A stretch of 64,000 nucleotides of DNA. It comes from Nitrospira sp. Lineage in GTDB: Bacteria; Nitrospirota; Nitrospiria; Nitrospirales; Nitrospiraceae. The translations under genes were made by a program, and so were the position numbers. Under the pieces are notes generated by a model, which had not been told where the DNA came from, searched no databases, and was given only the letters and a program-made list of their open reading frames with translations. The stretch's first letter is position 1. Every line of letters begins with the position of its first letter. This document shows, piece by piece, positions 10,088 through 20,217 of this stretch. The DNA is taken from contig CP054184.1 of assembly GCA_015709715.1 (NCBI GenBank), forward strand, positions 3,705,001-3,769,000, read 5' to 3'.

Positions 10088-10095
10088 GAGTTCGG

Positions 10096-11496
10096 ATGGC
10101 GCTCTTTCGCGAATACGATTTGAGGGGCATCGTCGGCGATGAATTGACCGAGGATATCGCCGATCAGGTCGGGCGAGCCTATGCGACCATGGCGCGCGAA
10201 CGCGGGGTGTCCCGCATCAGCCTGGGCCGAGACGGACGGCTCAGTTCCCCCGCGTTGCAGGCGGCGCTGTTGCGCGGCCTGTTAGCCGGCGGGTTGGATG
10301 TCGTGGATCTGGGGCTCTGCACCTCGCCGTTGGTGTATTTCTCCCTGTTCCACCTGCCGGTGCAGGGCGGCATCATGATTACGGGTAGTCACAATGCCGC
10401 CGAATACAACGGCTTCAAGATCTGTCTGGGCAAGGACGCCATCCATGGCGAGGAGATTCAACGGTTGCGGCGGGTGATGGAGGAAGGCCGGTTCGTCTCC
10501 GGCTGCGGTACCCTCTCTTCGCATGCCATCATTCCCGACTACCTGCAGCATCTCAAACGCGACTTTGCGGATGTTCGGGCGGACCATCTGCATGTGGTGA
10601 TCGATTGCGGCAACGGCGCCGCCTCGCTGGTGGCCAAACAGGCGCTGGAACAGATGGGGTGCCGCGTGACCGGTCTCTACAACGAGTTGGACGGACGTTT
10701 CCCCAACCACCATCCCGATCCCACAGTGGTGGAGAACCTGCAAGACTTGATTGCCGCGGTCAAGGAGCAGAAGGCCCATGTCGGCATCGGATACGACGGG
10801 GATGCCGACCGGATCGGTGCGGTGGACGAACAAGGACAGATTCTGTGGGGTGACCGGCTGATGGTGGTCTATGCGCGGGACATCCTCGCGCGCCGTCCCG
10901 GCACCACCTTCATTTCCGAGGTGAAGGCCTCACAATGCCTGTATGACGACATTGCGGCGAAGGGCGGCCGTCCCATCATGTGGAAGACCGGCCATTCCCT
11001 CATGAAGGCGAAGTTGAAAGAAGAGTCGGCGGTGCTGGCAGGTGAAATGTCGGGCCATATGTTCTTCGCGGACCGCTATTTCGGATTCGACGATGCCGTG
11101 TATGCCTCCTGCCGATTGGTCGAAATCCTGGCGAAGACCAAGCAGTCGGTGTCGAGTCTTGTGGCGGACCTGCCGCAGACTACGGTGACGCCAGAAATTC
11201 GCGTGGATTGCCCGGACTCCGTGAAGTTTCAGTTAGTCGACCAGGTGCGTGCGCAACTCTCGGGCTACCTGGAGTCCAACCGGCCGCTCGGGGCTTCTAC
11301 CTTGCGCCTACGGGAGCTGGTGACGATCGACGGCGTGCGCGCCATTTTCGATGACGGCTGGGGCCTGATTCGTGCGTCGAACACGCAGCCGGCGCTGGTG
11401 CTCCGATTCGAGGCTCCATCCCAAGCTCGTTTGGACGTGATTCGCGCGGCCGTTGAGACCGAACTCGCCCAGGCTCGCCGTGCGCTCGCGTTGTAA
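10096..11496 (+). CDS. manB: Phosphomannomutase/phosphoglucomutase (AlgC/ManB type)
   Basis: 466-residue alpha-D-phosphohexomutase that interconverts mannose-6-P and mannose-1-P, providing the substrate for ManC. Visible active-site elements are the phosphoserine loop MITGSHNAAEYNGFK, the magnesium loop GYDGDADRIGAVD, the sugar-binding GEMSGHMFF, and the phosphate-binding C-terminal RASNTQPALVLRFEA. The catalytic loop reads TGSHNA where many members have TASHNP. ATG 10096 sits seven bases after aggag. Whether it also acts on glucose cannot be decided from sequence. Confidence 0.9.
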   Translation: MALFREYDLRGIVGDELTEDIADQVGRAYATMARERGVSRISLGRDGRLSSPALQAALLRGLLAGGLDVVDLGLCTSPLVYFSLFHLPVQGGIMITGSHNAAEYNGFKICLGKDAIHGEEIQRLRRVMEEGRFVSGCGTLSSHAIIPDYLQHLKRDFADVRADHLHVVIDCGNGAASLVAKQALEQMGCRVTGLYNELDGRFPNHHPDPTVVENLQDLIAAVKEQKAHVGIGYDGDADRIGAVDEQGQILWGDRLMVVYARDILARRPGTTFISEVKASQCLYDDIAAKGGRPIMWKTGHSLMKAKLKEESAVLAGEMSGHMFFADRYFGFDDAVYASCRLVEILAKTKQSVSSLVADLPQTTVTPEIRVDCPDSVKFQLVDQVRAQLSGYLESNRPLGASTLRLRELVTIDGVRAIFDDGWGLIRASNTQPALVLRFEAPSQARLDVIRAAVETELAQARRALAL

Positions 11497-12253
11497 CACC
11501 ACCGTCTTCACGCTCCTACTTCTCCCGATCATGGTCATGCCCGCGTGGGTTGGTGCTGCCGAAGGGAACGCGCCCTTCCTGCGCGGTGAACGGCTTTCGT
11601 ATGATCTGACCTGGTTGGCCATCCGAGCGGGAACGGCGATGTTGGACGTGCAGGCCGTCGAAGCGGACAGGGATCGGCCACAGGTCCGGCTCGGCATGGT
11701 GGCGCGTTCCAGTCCGGTGGTGACTAAGTTTTACCCGGTGGACAATCGCGCGGTGTCGACGGTCGATGTCGAATCCTTTTTGCCGCTGCATATGACGTTC
11801 GCGCGCCGCGAAGGAAAACGATTCAACGATTTCGACTATACCTTCCGGCATCGTGAGGGCATGGTGACGGCGGTGAAGGACGGCAAGGCCGACGAGTTGC
11901 CGATTCCTCCGGACGCCCAGGATGCCATTTCCTGCCTGTATTACGCCCGCAATGTACTCCCGCTGGTGCCGGGTGCATCCCTCACCATGACCGTCCATCA
12001 TGACAAGAAGAACTACCCACTCCGGGTCAGGGTCGAAGCCCTTGAAACATTGGAGGGAGCCTGGGGACGAAGCGAGACGGCCAGAGTCTTGGTCATCATG
12101 CCGTTTCAGGGGATCTTCCTCAACGAGGGCAATATCCGCGTGTGGTTGACCACCGATCCCTTCAGGGTGCCGGTCCGGATGAAGGCCAAGGTGATCATCG
12201 GGTCCATTGTCGCGGAGTTGACGCAAGGGTATGGCCGCGCGACCAAATCCTAG
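11480..12253 (+). CDS. DUF3108 periplasmic protein
   Basis: About 257 residues with a signal peptide (hydrophobic TTVFTLLLLPIMVMPAW then GAAEG) and the DUF3108 body: GERLSYDLTWLAIRAGTAML at the start, DAQDAISCLYYARN in the middle, and IRVWLTTDPFRVPVRMKAKV near the end. Function is unknown; the fold resembles lipoprotein-carrier-like beta proteins that act between the two membranes. GTG 11480 is preferred because it gives a normal signal peptide; a TTG start at 11453 is also open. It overlaps the manB-type gene end by 17 bases, so it belongs to the same transcript. Confidence 0.75.
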   Translation: MRSRCNTTVFTLLLLPIMVMPAWVGAAEGNAPFLRGERLSYDLTWLAIRAGTAMLDVQAVEADRDRPQVRLGMVARSSPVVTKFYPVDNRAVSTVDVESFLPLHMTFARREGKRFNDFDYTFRHREGMVTAVKDGKADELPIPPDAQDAISCLYYARNVLPLVPGASLTMTVHHDKKNYPLRVRVEALETLEGAWGRSETARVLVIMPFQGIFLNEGNIRVWLTTDPFRVPVRMKAKVIIGSIVAELTQGYGRATKS

Positions 12254-12277
12254 GGCCAGCCGCCGACGCCGCTTCGT

Positions 12278-12306
12278 TTGCTCGCCCAGATCAAAACCGT
12301 TATAAT
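12278..12306 (+). promoter_or_regulatory. Sigma70-type promoter upstream of fbp
   Basis: TTGCTC at 12278-12283 and a perfect TATAAT at 12301-12306 are separated by exactly 17 bases, in the gap between the DUF3108 gene and fbp. Transcription would start near 12313 and leave an 80-base leader before ATG 12394. It probably begins the fbp-fba transcript. Confidence 0.6.
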
Positions 12307-12393
12307 TGCGCCAACTTTTAGAACAACAGCTTAACCCTTCCGCCGACCAACCGCAGGGGTGAGGTGTTTTTTCAGGAAGCCGTCAAGGGAGCC

Positions 12394-13398
12394 ATGACGA
12401 CATTTCCCGTTACGTTAAGCCGCTTTATCATTGAGCAGCAGGCTGCGCATCCGGAGGCGACGGGCGAGTTTTCCGTGTTGCTGACGCAGATCGGCCTGGT
12501 CGGCAAGTTGATCGCGCACGACCTGAGGCGAGCGGGGTTGATCAACATCCTGGGGACCACCGGGGAGGTGAACGTTCAGGGCGAGGCGGTCAAGAAACTC
12601 GATGAGCTGGCCAACGATACCTTCGTTCGGGTTTTCCAGCATAGCGGGCTGGTCTGTGCATTGGCCTCGGAGGAGATGGAGAAGCCGCTGCAGTTGCCTC
12701 AACATTGGCCGCGAGGCAAGTACATGCTGCTGTTCGATCCGCTCGACGGGTCGTCCAACACCGATGTCAATATGCCGCTCGGGTCGATTTTCTCCGTGCT
12801 GCGACATAAGGGCGGGGATCGGGCGCCGGTGGAAGCGGAGCTGCTTCGGAATGGCGCCGAACAGGTGGCCGCCGGGTATCTGCTCTTCGGATCGAGCACG
12901 ATGTTGGTCTTCACCGTCGGGCAGGGCGTCCATGGTTTTACGCTCGAGCCTGCCATCGGCGAGTATCTCCTGTCGCACCAGAACATCAGGATTCCCAAGA
13001 AGGGCAAGGTGTACGCGGCGAACGAGGGGAATTATCATCGCTGGCCGGTCGGCACCAGACGCTACTTCGATTACCTGAAGGAGCAGGACAAGGCGACGGG
13101 ACGGCCGTACAGCGGCCGTTACTGCGGATGCCTCGTGGCCGACGTGCATCGGGTGCTCTTAGGCGGCGGCATCTATCTCTATCCCGGCGAGTCCGACAAG
13201 CCGGAGGGGAAACTGCGGCTGCTGTACGAGGCCAATCCGCTGGCCATGGTGGTCGAGCAGGCCGGAGGGGCGGCCAGTACCGGGAGCGACCGCATCATGG
13301 CGGTCCAACCGACCGCCCTCCATCAACGTATTCCTCTGATCATCGGCAGTGCCGACGATGTGCACCGGGCGGAATCTTACATCCAGGGACGGGCGTAA
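12394..13398 (+). CDS. fbp: Class I fructose-1,6-bisphosphatase
   Basis: 334-residue gluconeogenic/Calvin-type enzyme that hydrolyses fructose-1,6-bisphosphate to fructose-6-phosphate in the cytosol. The metal-binding signature LLFDPLDGSSNTDVNMPLGS lies near residue 113, with ALASEEME before it and the substrate-binding region GRYCGCLVADVHRVLLGGGI near 245, then KLRLLYEANPLAMVVEQAGG. ATG 12394 is preceded by aaggga; a GTG at 12364 would add ten residues. The aldolase gene follows by 35 bases, so a carbon-flow pair with the reverse direction of glycolysis is likely. Confidence 0.93.
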   Translation: MTTFPVTLSRFIIEQQAAHPEATGEFSVLLTQIGLVGKLIAHDLRRAGLINILGTTGEVNVQGEAVKKLDELANDTFVRVFQHSGLVCALASEEMEKPLQLPQHWPRGKYMLLFDPLDGSSNTDVNMPLGSIFSVLRHKGGDRAPVEAELLRNGAEQVAAGYLLFGSSTMLVFTVGQGVHGFTLEPAIGEYLLSHQNIRIPKKGKVYAANEGNYHRWPVGTRRYFDYLKEQDKATGRPYSGRYCGCLVADVHRVLLGGGIYLYPGESDKPEGKLRLLYEANPLAMVVEQAGGAASTGSDRIMAVQPTALHQRIPLIIGSADDVHRAESYIQGRA

Positions 13399-13433
13399 CG
13401 ACTAATGTCATTGAGGGTTGTTGGGAGGTGACG

Positions 13434-14357
13434 ATGAGCAATCGGGTTCAGGAGATCCTGAGTTGGTATGAGAGTGACAATGCCGGCACCAAGGCGAACA
13501 TCGCCAGGCTGTTGAATGCCGGGAAATTGGCCGGGACGGGCAAGCTGGTGATTCTGCCGGTCGATCAAGGATTCGAGCACGGACCGGCGAGGAGCTTCGC
13601 ACCGAACCCGGGCGGTTACCATCCTCATTACCATTTTCAACTCGCTATCGATGCCGGCTGCAATGCATACGCGGCGCCGCTGGGCTTTATCGAGGCCGGT
13701 GCCAGCCGGTTTGCCGGGAGCATTCCCCTGATTCTCAAGCTGAACAACCATGACGTGCTGCATGATGAGAAGGATCCGCTGCCCTCGGTGACGGGCAGCG
13801 TCAAGGAAGCGTTGCGCCTGGGGTGCTCGGCGGTGGGCTTTACGATCTATCCGGGCTCCGCCCATTGTAATCGCATGTACGAACAGTTGCGGGCGATCGC
13901 CGAGGAGGCCAAGAGTTGCGGGTTGGCCGTGGTGGTGTGGTCTTACCCGCGCGGGTCGGCCCTCAGTAAGGAGGGGGAAACCGCGATGGACGTGGTGGCC
14001 TATGCGGCCCAGATCGCCGCGCAATTGGGCGCCCATATCATCAAGGTGAAGTTGCCTACGACCCATTTGGAGCAGGCGGCGGCCAAGAAGGTGTATGAGG
14101 CCGAACAGGTGCCGATCAAGACCCTGGCGGAGCGGGTGAAGCATGTCGTGCAGAGTTCGTTCGACGGGCGCCGGATCGTGATTTTCTCCGGCGGAGCCAA
14201 GAACGACGAGAAGACGATTTTTGACGAGGTGCGGGCGATTCGCGACGGGGGAGGGTTCGGGTCGATCATCGGCCGGAATTCGTTCCAACGTCCGAAGGCC
14301 GATGCCGTAAAGTTCTTGCATACGATCATGGCCCTCTACGCCGGCGAGCAACCGTAA
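13434..14357 (+). CDS. fbaB: Class I fructose-bisphosphate aldolase, DhnA/archaeal type
   Basis: 307-residue Schiff-base aldolase that joins dihydroxyacetone phosphate and glyceraldehyde-3-phosphate. Diagnostic segments are VILPVDQGFEHGPARSF near residue 40, the Schiff-base lysine in AHIIKVKLPTTHLEQ near 203, and IFSGGAKNDEK plus GGFGSIIGRNSFQRP for phosphate binding. ATG 13434 with ggaggtg just upstream is clear; longer starts run into fbp. Placed directly after fbp, it suggests coupled hexose-phosphate formation, as expected for an organism that builds sugars from small precursors. Confidence 0.93.
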   Translation: MSNRVQEILSWYESDNAGTKANIARLLNAGKLAGTGKLVILPVDQGFEHGPARSFAPNPGGYHPHYHFQLAIDAGCNAYAAPLGFIEAGASRFAGSIPLILKLNNHDVLHDEKDPLPSVTGSVKEALRLGCSAVGFTIYPGSAHCNRMYEQLRAIAEEAKSCGLAVVVWSYPRGSALSKEGETAMDVVAYAAQIAAQLGAHIIKVKLPTTHLEQAAAKKVYEAEQVPIKTLAERVKHVVQSSFDGRRIVIFSGGAKNDEKTIFDEVRAIRDGGGFGSIIGRNSFQRPKADAVKFLHTIMALYAGEQP

Positions 14358-14385
14358 CGAGACCACCGATACATCGACGACTCGT

Positions 14386-15939
14386 ATGGACGACTTTCGT
14401 ATTCCAGATGGGCGGGACGCTTCGCGTCGGAACCTGATCTTCCCGCTGCTCTTGCTGGTCGCGGGGGTGTTGATCGGTGTGATCATCACCTCCGATCTCG
14501 GCTGGTTGCCGACTGGCCATGCGGTGCCGGAGCCGCAACCCGTCCCGCCCCCTGTCGCGACGCCGGTTGCCACGGCGATTCAGCCGTCATTGCCGGGGGG
14601 CGGGGGCCAGAGTTTCGTGGACGTCGCCAAGCTGGTGAAGCCGGCGGTGGTCAATATTTTCGCGACCAGGAACGGGCAAAGTGAAGGTTTGCAAGGCACG
14701 CCGTTCGACGATCCGTTTTTCCGCCGGTTCTTCGGAGACGAATGGATGAAGCGGTTCGAGGCCCCGAAGGAGCGCAAGGAGCGCGGGTTGGGGTCCGGGG
14801 TGATCGTCGACGCCAACGGCTTGATCATCACGAACAACCATGTGGTCAACAAGGCCGATGAGATCAAGGTCTTCCTCTCGGACAAGCGGGAGTTCAAGGC
14901 GAAGCTGGTCGGCACAGATGCGAAGACGGACGTGGCCGTGCTGAAAATCGAGGCCAGCGGCTTGCCTACGGTGGCCTGGGCCGATTCGGACAAGCTGGAG
15001 GTCGGGGAATTCGTGCTCGCGGTCGGCAATCCCTTCGGGTTGACGCAGACCGTGACGCTGGGGATCGTGAGCGCACTCGGGCGCTCCGCTGGAATCGCCG
15101 AGTACGAGGACTTCATCCAGACGGATGCCGCGATCAATCCCGGCAATTCCGGCGGCGCCTTGGTGAACGTGCGGGGCGAATTGGTCGGGATCAACACGGC
15201 CATCTACAGTCAAAGCGGCGGGAACATGGGCATCGGCTTTGCCGTGCCGAGCAACATGGCTCACACCATCATGGAGCAGCTGGTCCAGCACGGAAAGGTC
15301 GTGCGGGGCTGGCTGGGCGTGTCGATCCAGGAGCTGACTCCGGAACTGTCTTCGCAGTTCGGAGTGCCCAAAGAGACCAAGGGGGTGCTGGTCAGCGATG
15401 TGATGGACGACAGCCCCGCCCAAAAGGCCGGTTTCGAGCGCGGGGATGTGATCATCGAATACGACGGCAAGCCCATGGATTCTCCGGCGCATCTGCGGAA
15501 TGCAGTCGCGCAGACCGCGGTCGGAAAAAAGGTGACCGTCAAGATCATTCGGGAAAAGAAGTCTAAATCGATCGACCTCACCATCGCGGAGCAACCGAAG
15601 AACTTGGCTCAAGCCGGATCTTCCGATGACGGCGGAGAATCTCTGGCGCCCGCGGGATTGTTGTCCGACATCGAGGTGCGGGAATTGAACAACGAACTGG
15701 CCGGTCGGTATGGATTGAAGGGTTCCGACCGTGGGGTCGTGGTCGTGCGGGTGAAGGCGGGCAGTCCTGCGGAGGAGGCCGGGGTGCGTGAGGGGGATCT
15801 CGTGCTGGAGGTGAATCGCAAAGCGGTCCCGACGTTGAAGGCCTACGAACGTCTGGCGACGGAGTTGTCGAAGGACCAATCGGTCCTGCTCCTGCTCAAG
15901 CGGCAGGGACGGGCCATCTATCTGACGTTGAGACCGTGA
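14386..15939 (+). CDS. degP: HtrA/Deg-family periplasmic serine protease
   Basis: 517-residue quality-control protease and chaperone of the cell envelope. A single hydrophobic segment at about 20-45 ([19 protein letters not shown]) serves as signal or anchor. The trypsin-like triad is visible: His in [11 protein letters not shown], Asp in [11 protein letters not shown], Ser in [12 protein letters not shown]. Two PDZ domains follow, beginning near residue 300 ([11 protein letters not shown]) and near 415 ([20 protein letters not shown]). The mature-domain acidic insert [13 protein letters not shown] is typical of DegP/MucD. DegP, DegQ and MucD cannot be told apart here. Confidence 0.9.
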   Translation: MDDFRIPDGRDASRRNLIFPLLLLVAGVLIGVIITSDLGWLPTGHAVPEPQPVPPPVATPVATAIQPSLPGGGGQSFVDVAKLVKPAVVNIFATRNGQSEGLQGTPFDDPFFRRFFGDEWMKRFEAPKERKERGLGSGVIVDANGLIITNNHVVNKADEIKVFLSDKREFKAKLVGTDAKTDVAVLKIEASGLPTVAWADSDKLEVGEFVLAVGNPFGLTQTVTLGIVSALGRSAGIAEYEDFIQTDAAINPGNSGGALVNVRGELVGINTAIYSQSGGNMGIGFAVPSNMAHTIMEQLVQHGKVVRGWLGVSIQELTPELSSQFGVPKETKGVLVSDVMDDSPAQKAGFERGDVIIEYDGKPMDSPAHLRNAVAQTAVGKKVTVKIIREKKSKSIDLTIAEQPKNLAQAGSSDDGGESLAPAGLLSDIEVRELNNELAGRYGLKGSDRGVVVVRVKAGSPAEEAGVREGDLVLEVNRKAVPTLKAYERLATELSKDQSVLLLLKRQGRAIYLTLRP

Positions 15940-15991
15940 TTACGGCGAACCGCTTCTACGAGGTCGCTCACGGAGAGAGGAGGGAGGCAGT

Positions 15992-17017
15992 ATGGTAGTA
16001 CGGGCCATATTTGTTCTTCTCAGCGCTCTTGCCGGTATGGCCTTGTTTCTACGGGCCCAAGACCAAAGTCGCGAGTTGTTGTGGGTGGGGTTTGGGGTCG
16101 GCGCCGCGGCAGGGGGACTCATCCTGGCCGGGGAATATGCGCTTCGAAGACTTTCATTCGGTATCATCGTCGGAGGCGCAGCGGGTCTCGCCGGCGGCCT
16201 CGTGTTGACGGGTCTCGTGGAATGGGTAGGGAGTGCGGTGTTCGATGTGGAGACGTTCCTATTTCACATCGGGGGCCTCGTGTTTCTCCTCGGCCTCCCG
16301 TATCTCGGCTTGGTGATGGGCGCCCGTTTCGGTAACGAACAGTTCCCGGGACTGGCGCAAGCGGCAACCGGACCTGGCGCGGGACAGGCTGTCGTCAAGG
16401 TGTTGGATACCAGCGTGATCATCGACGGACGCGTAGCGGATCTCTGTGAGACGGGATTTCTGGAAGGACCGTTTCTTGTGCCCCATTTCATTTTGAACGA
16501 GCTGCAGCACATCGCCGACTCGTCCGATTCGCTCAAGCGGGCTCGCGGGCGCAGAGGGTTGGATATCCTAAACAAGATTCAAAAGATGAACGACGTGGAT
16601 GTCCGAATCGTCGAAGAGGATTTTCCCCACGTCAAGGAAGTGGATGCCAAACTGGTGGTGCTGGCCAAGAAAGTCGGTGGGCGTATCATCACCAACGATC
16701 TGAATCTCAACAAGGTGGCCGAACTCCAGGGTGTGCGGGTCCTGAATATCAATGAACTCTGCAATGCCTTGAGACCGGTCGTGTTGCCGGGTGAAACCAT
16801 CCGCGTCTTCGTGTTGAAGGAAGGCAAGGAAGCGGGCCAGGGCGTGGCCTATTTGGACGATGGGACCATGATCGTCGTGGACAACGCCCGTCGGTGCATC
16901 GGCAGAAACGTGGACGTCACGGTCACCAGTGTGCTTCAAACGACGGCGGGTCGCATGATCTTCACCCGGTTGAAGGAAGAGACTGAGCGGGAGGAGTATC
17001 AGGTCGCTCGTGCGTAA
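15992..17017 (+). CDS. PIN-TRAM domain integral membrane protein (YacL-like)
   Basis: 341 residues. Four hydrophobic segments fill residues about 1-115; a PIN nuclease-like domain follows with acidic residues in [37 protein letters not shown] and [19 protein letters not shown]; a C-terminal TRAM domain ([20 protein letters not shown]) completes the YacL layout. The family is proposed to bind or cleave RNA at the membrane, but no substrate is settled. ggaggcagt lies just before ATG 15992. It leads into ispD, an arrangement seen for this family in several phyla. Confidence 0.85.
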   Translation: MVVRAIFVLLSALAGMALFLRAQDQSRELLWVGFGVGAAAGGLILAGEYALRRLSFGIIVGGAAGLAGGLVLTGLVEWVGSAVFDVETFLFHIGGLVFLLGLPYLGLVMGARFGNEQFPGLAQAATGPGAGQAVVKVLDTSVIIDGRVADLCETGFLEGPFLVPHFILNELQHIADSSDSLKRARGRRGLDILNKIQKMNDVDVRIVEEDFPHVKEVDAKLVVLAKKVGGRIITNDLNLNKVAELQGVRVLNINELCNALRPVVLPGETIRVFVLKEGKEAGQGVAYLDDGTMIVVDNARRCIGRNVDVTVTSVLQTTAGRMIFTRLKEETEREEYQVARA

Positions 17018-17124
17018 ACGGATGATGGGGTCGCAAGCGGGCCGCGTTTGGGCAGGCAGGGCCCCGAAGTGGAAAGTCCGTGCAAGGGGGGTGGAGGGCG
17101 TGCAACCTCCCTGTGCCCGCGGCG

Positions 17125-17868
17125 GTGAGTGTGTCCGTGCCGACTCGTGAACAGCAAAGTTTCCCGCGAGTGGTGGCGCTGGTCCCGGCGGCAGGCCGCG
17201 GGCTCCGTATGGGCGGCCGGATTCCCAAGCAATTTCTGCAGTTGGGGGGGGTGCCGATTCTCGTCCATTCCCTCCGTGTCCTTCAAGCGTCGCCTACCAT
17301 TCACGAAATCATCCTCGCGGTTCCTCAGGCGGAACGGCAATATTGTCTCGATCATGTGCTGGCCGGCGGGGAGTTCGGCAAGGTGACGAAGGTCGTGGCG
17401 GGTGGGGCGCAGCGGCAGGATTCGGTCCGTCATGCCTTGTCGGAAGTCGGAAGCGACTGCGAGATCGTGCTGGTGCATGACGCCGTACGCCCCTTTCTGA
17501 CCGAAGATATGGTCCGCGGGGTGGTGGCCGCGGCGGTGGAGCATGGCGCAGCGATCATCGCGCTGCCGATGCGGGATACGGTCAAATCGGTCGGGTCGAA
17601 CGGCGTCATCGAGCGGACCGTGGATCGAGGGCCCCTGTGGCTCGCGCAGACCCCGCAGGCTTTTCGACGCGAGTGGTTGGCGGAAGCGCACCGCAAGGGC
17701 CACCTGAGCGGGAGCCAGGCGACGGATGATGCGCACTTGGTGGAGTTGATCGGAAAGCCGGTCGTGGTCGTCGAAGGCAGTGGAGAAAACATCAAGGTGA
17801 CGAGGCCGGAAGATCTCGTGATCGGAGAAGCGATTCTCGGCGCACGAGCGGTGAGGAGAGACGGATGA
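17125..17868 (+). CDS. ispD: 2-C-methyl-D-erythritol 4-phosphate cytidylyltransferase
   Basis: Third step of the MEP isoprenoid pathway: CTP plus MEP gives CDP-methylerythritol. The CTP-binding loop VVALVPAAGRGLRMGG and KQFLQLGG open the protein; VLVHDAVRPFLTEDMVRG, TVKSV and ATDDAHLVE follow at the expected distances. Length is about 247 residues. The start is uncertain: in-frame GTG codons at 17080, 17113, 17125 and 17131 all lack a strong ribosome-binding site, and 17125 leaves a short natural N-terminus. The stop overlaps the ispF ATG. Confidence 0.9.
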   Translation: MSVSVPTREQQSFPRVVALVPAAGRGLRMGGRIPKQFLQLGGVPILVHSLRVLQASPTIHEIILAVPQAERQYCLDHVLAGGEFGKVTKVVAGGAQRQDSVRHALSEVGSDCEIVLVHDAVRPFLTEDMVRGVVAAAVEHGAAIIALPMRDTVKSVGSNGVIERTVDRGPLWLAQTPQAFRREWLAEAHRKGHLSGSQATDDAHLVELIGKPVVVVEGSGENIKVTRPEDLVIGEAILGARAVRRDG

Positions 17869-18347
17869 CGGCAATACGAATGGGGTGCGGGTGGGACATT
17901 CACCCCTTGGTGGAGGGGCGCAAGTTGATGCTCGGCGGACTGGACATTCCGCACAGCAAGGGGCTACAGGGCCATTCCGATTCGGATGCACTGGTGCACG
18001 CCGTTTGTGATGCCTTGCTGGGAGCCATGGGCGAGGGAGATTTGGGGCGGCACTATCCCAGTTCCGACCAGCGGTATAAAAACATCTCCAGTCTGAAGCT
18101 CCTGGAAGATGTGGCGGAAAAGTTGCGAGCCAAAGGGTATCGCGTGGGCAACGTGGACAGCACGATCATCGCGCAAGCGCCTCGACTGAGCCCCCACCTG
18201 GCGGCCATGGAAAGGACCATTGCCGACGTGCTTCGCGTCGATCCCGGCCTGGTGAACGTGAAGGTGAAGAGCGGTGAAGGGTTGGATGCGGTGGGACGGG
18301 AGGAGGCGATTGCGGCTCAGGCGGTCTGCGTGATCGAACGCGTGTAG
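17865..18347 (+). CDS. ispF: 2-C-methyl-D-erythritol 2,4-cyclodiphosphate synthase
   Basis: 160-residue trimeric zinc enzyme that cyclises CDP-ME 2-phosphate in the MEP pathway. The zinc ligands lie in [12 protein letters not shown] and in [20 protein letters not shown]; the substrate-binding [14 protein letters not shown] and the C-terminal [20 protein letters not shown] are conserved. ATG 17865 overlaps ispD stop (ATGA), so the two are translationally coupled. Full length, nothing unusual. Confidence 0.94.
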   Translation: MTAIRMGCGWDIHPLVEGRKLMLGGLDIPHSKGLQGHSDSDALVHAVCDALLGAMGEGDLGRHYPSSDQRYKNISSLKLLEDVAEKLRAKGYRVGNVDSTIIAQAPRLSPHLAAMERTIADVLRVDPGLVNVKVKSGEGLDAVGREEAIAAQAVCVIERV

Positions 18348-18382
18348 TCCGTGTCGGGCGGTTGCCGCGTCGAGTGCTGGAC

Positions 18383-19033
18383 ATGTTGAAGACGATCAAA
18401 CAGGACCTCCAGGCCATCTTCGATCGTGACCCGGCCGCCACCGGCAGGCTCGAAGTCATTCTCACCTATGCGGGGTTCCATGCGCTGCTGGCCTATCGCC
18501 TGGCGCATTGGCTGAAAGGCCACCACATTCCCTTCTTGCCTCGGGCCATTTCACAACTTGCGCGCTGGTTGACGGGCATCGAAATTCACCCCTCCGCAAA
18601 GATCGGGATTGGGTTCTTCATCGACCATGGCATGGGCGTGGTGATCGGCGAGACGGCGGAGATAGGCGACCATGTGACCCTGTTTCAAGGCGTGACGCTC
18701 GGCGGGACGGGTAAGGAGCGCGGTAAGCGCCATCCGACGCTGGGGAACCATGTGGTGGTGGGAGCCGGCGCGAAGATTCTCGGCGGCATCCGCATCGGCG
18801 ATAACGTGAAGATCGGTGCGAACTCGGTCGTGCTGAAGCCGGTGCCGCCCAACTCCACCGTCATCGGGGTGCCGGCGCGCATCATCAAGTCACAAGGGGA
18901 GCGTCTGCCGGATGCCACCATGGATCACATCAATCTTCCAGACCCCATCAGCGACCGATTCCTCGCCTTGGAGCAGGAACTGATCGAATTGCGCAAGAAG
19001 CTCGACGAGCGCGCGTCCCAGGACCCTCGCTAG
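18383..19033 (+). CDS. cysE: Serine O-acetyltransferase
   Basis: 216-residue acetyl-CoA-dependent enzyme that makes O-acetylserine for cysteine synthesis. An N-terminal helical part ([17 protein letters not shown]) precedes a left-handed beta helix of hexapeptide repeats with the active-site segments [35 protein letters not shown] and [20 protein letters not shown] 18383 is preferred over TTG 18362. The stop overlaps by four bases the stop of the convergent PsiF-repeat gene. It is of the short CysE type found in plants and many non-enteric bacteria. Confidence 0.92.
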   Translation: MLKTIKQDLQAIFDRDPAATGRLEVILTYAGFHALLAYRLAHWLKGHHIPFLPRAISQLARWLTGIEIHPSAKIGIGFFIDHGMGVVIGETAEIGDHVTLFQGVTLGGTGKERGKRHPTLGNHVVVGAGAKILGGIRIGDNVKIGANSVVLKPVPPNSTVIGVPARIIKSQGERLPDATMDHINLPDPISDRFLALEQELIELRKKLDERASQDPR

Positions 19034-19341
19034 CCGGCGAGGCACATGTTCATAAATTTCTTCCGTTCATCCCCAGCCAGCTGTTTCGCCTTGGCCTCCT
19101 TGTTACAGACCTTCATTTTTTCTTGCGGCGCAGCGGCCGCCTTGGCGGGTTTGGCGGAGAGGCAGGCTTTCATAAACGCCCTCCGTTCGTCTCGCTTGCC
19201 CTCTCCATATAACCCCTGGGCATCCGCTTCGGCATTGCAGGCTTTCATTTTGTTCTGTAGGGCGCCGGCGTACCCGGCAGGCGGAGTGATCAGCCAGAGG
19301 CTGGCGACGGCCGAGGCCAACAGAATCGCGAGGTGATTCAT
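19030..19341 (-). CDS. PsiF-repeat periplasmic protein
   Basis: 103 residues: a signal peptide ([19 protein letters not shown]) and two copies of the PsiF repeat, [20 protein letters not shown] and [20 protein letters not shown], each closing with FMKACL or FMNMCL. Each repeat holds two cysteines that could form a disulfide in the periplasm. The repeat is named after a phosphate-starvation gene of E. coli, but its role is unknown. It is convergent with cysE and shares its last bases. Confidence 0.82.
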   Translation of the reverse strand: MNHLAILLASAVASLWLITPPAGYAGALQNKMKACNAEADAQGLYGEGKRDERRAFMKACLSAKPAKAAAAPQEKMKVCNKEAKAKQLAGDERKKFMNMCLAG

Positions 19342-19383
19342 CGACGACTCCTTTCGACGAAGAACAGGTTCGAGGAGTGAGCA

Positions 19384-20178
19384 CTAGACCAAATGCTGCC
19401 GAGTCGGGACCATGAGCGCCTTGCTTGCCTGGCCATTCACGGTTCCATAGTCGACTCTGACGAGATACAGTCCATGAGCGGGGGCGGTCCGTCCCGCCGC
19501 CGCCCGCGTGCGTGCGGCAAGCACACGGCTCATGTCCGCCGCCGGACGTTTACCGCGGCCCACCTCCACGAGCGTGCCGACCATGCTGCGCACCATCTGC
19601 TTCAAAAACCGATCGGCGTAAAATGACAACACGATGAGGTCGTCGCGACGGGCGATATCCGCTTGTTGGAGGTGGCATTCGGGGTTCTCGTTGTCGGTGG
19701 GGGCCGTCTGGAAGGCGGAGAAATCGTGCGTTCCCCTGAGAAGGGCGGCAGCCTCCTGCATGGCGACCACATCCAGCGGTTTATATATGAGCCATACCCG
19801 TTCCCGCAACAAGGCGGCCCGTTCCGATCGGTTGAGCACATGGTACTCATACAGTTTACCGGTCGCCGAATAACGTGCGTGAAATGCATCCGGCACGGGC
19901 TCGACGGAGAGCACACTGATGTCGGGCGGCAGGTGGGCATTCAAGGCGCGCAACCATTCCCTCGGGGATAAATTCCGGTCGGTCCGGAAGCTGGCGACTT
20001 GACCAAGCGCATGGACCCCGGCATCTGTTCGTCCGGCCGCAACGAGCGACGGGCGCTCCGTCGTGATCGCAGCCAGCGCCTGCTCCATCGTGCCCTGCAC
20101 GGTGACGGTGTTCAGCTGTCGCTGCCAGCCTGCATAGGCGGTCCCGTCGTATTCGATGACGACTTTGAAGGTAGTCAT
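19384..20178 (-). CDS. truA: tRNA pseudouridine(38-40) synthase
   Basis: 264-residue enzyme that converts uridines 38, 39 or 40 in the tRNA anticodon arm into pseudouridine. The start KVVIEYDGTAYAGWQRQ, the catalytic aspartate in VAAGRTDAGVHALGQVASF, YEYHVLNR and RFLKQMVRSMVGTLVEVG are all characteristic. It is preceded on the same strand by the amidase gene, with about 40 bases between. Length and motif order are normal. Confidence 0.94.
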   Translation of the reverse strand: MTTFKVVIEYDGTAYAGWQRQLNTVTVQGTMEQALAAITTERPSLVAAGRTDAGVHALGQVASFRTDRNLSPREWLRALNAHLPPDISVLSVEPVPDAFHARYSATGKLYEYHVLNRSERAALLRERVWLIYKPLDVVAMQEAAALLRGTHDFSAFQTAPTDNENPECHLQQADIARRDDLIVLSFYADRFLKQMVRSMVGTLVEVGRGKRPAADMSRVLAARTRAAAGRTAPAHGLYLVRVDYGTVNGQASKALMVPTRQHLV

Positions 20179-20217
20179 GGCTTACCTGGGAACTCTAACC
20201 GAACGAGAAGGGGGCTG

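Noticed and set aside
14587..15879. 430-codon minus-strand ORF over the HtrA protease
   Set aside because: Antisense of a complete protease with triad and two PDZ domains; no domain in the reverse product.
17040..17100. ggaaagtcc near 17071 resembling the conserved start of RNase P RNA
   Set aside because: ispD begins within 60 bases, leaving no room for the rest of the RNA, and other conserved blocks are missing.
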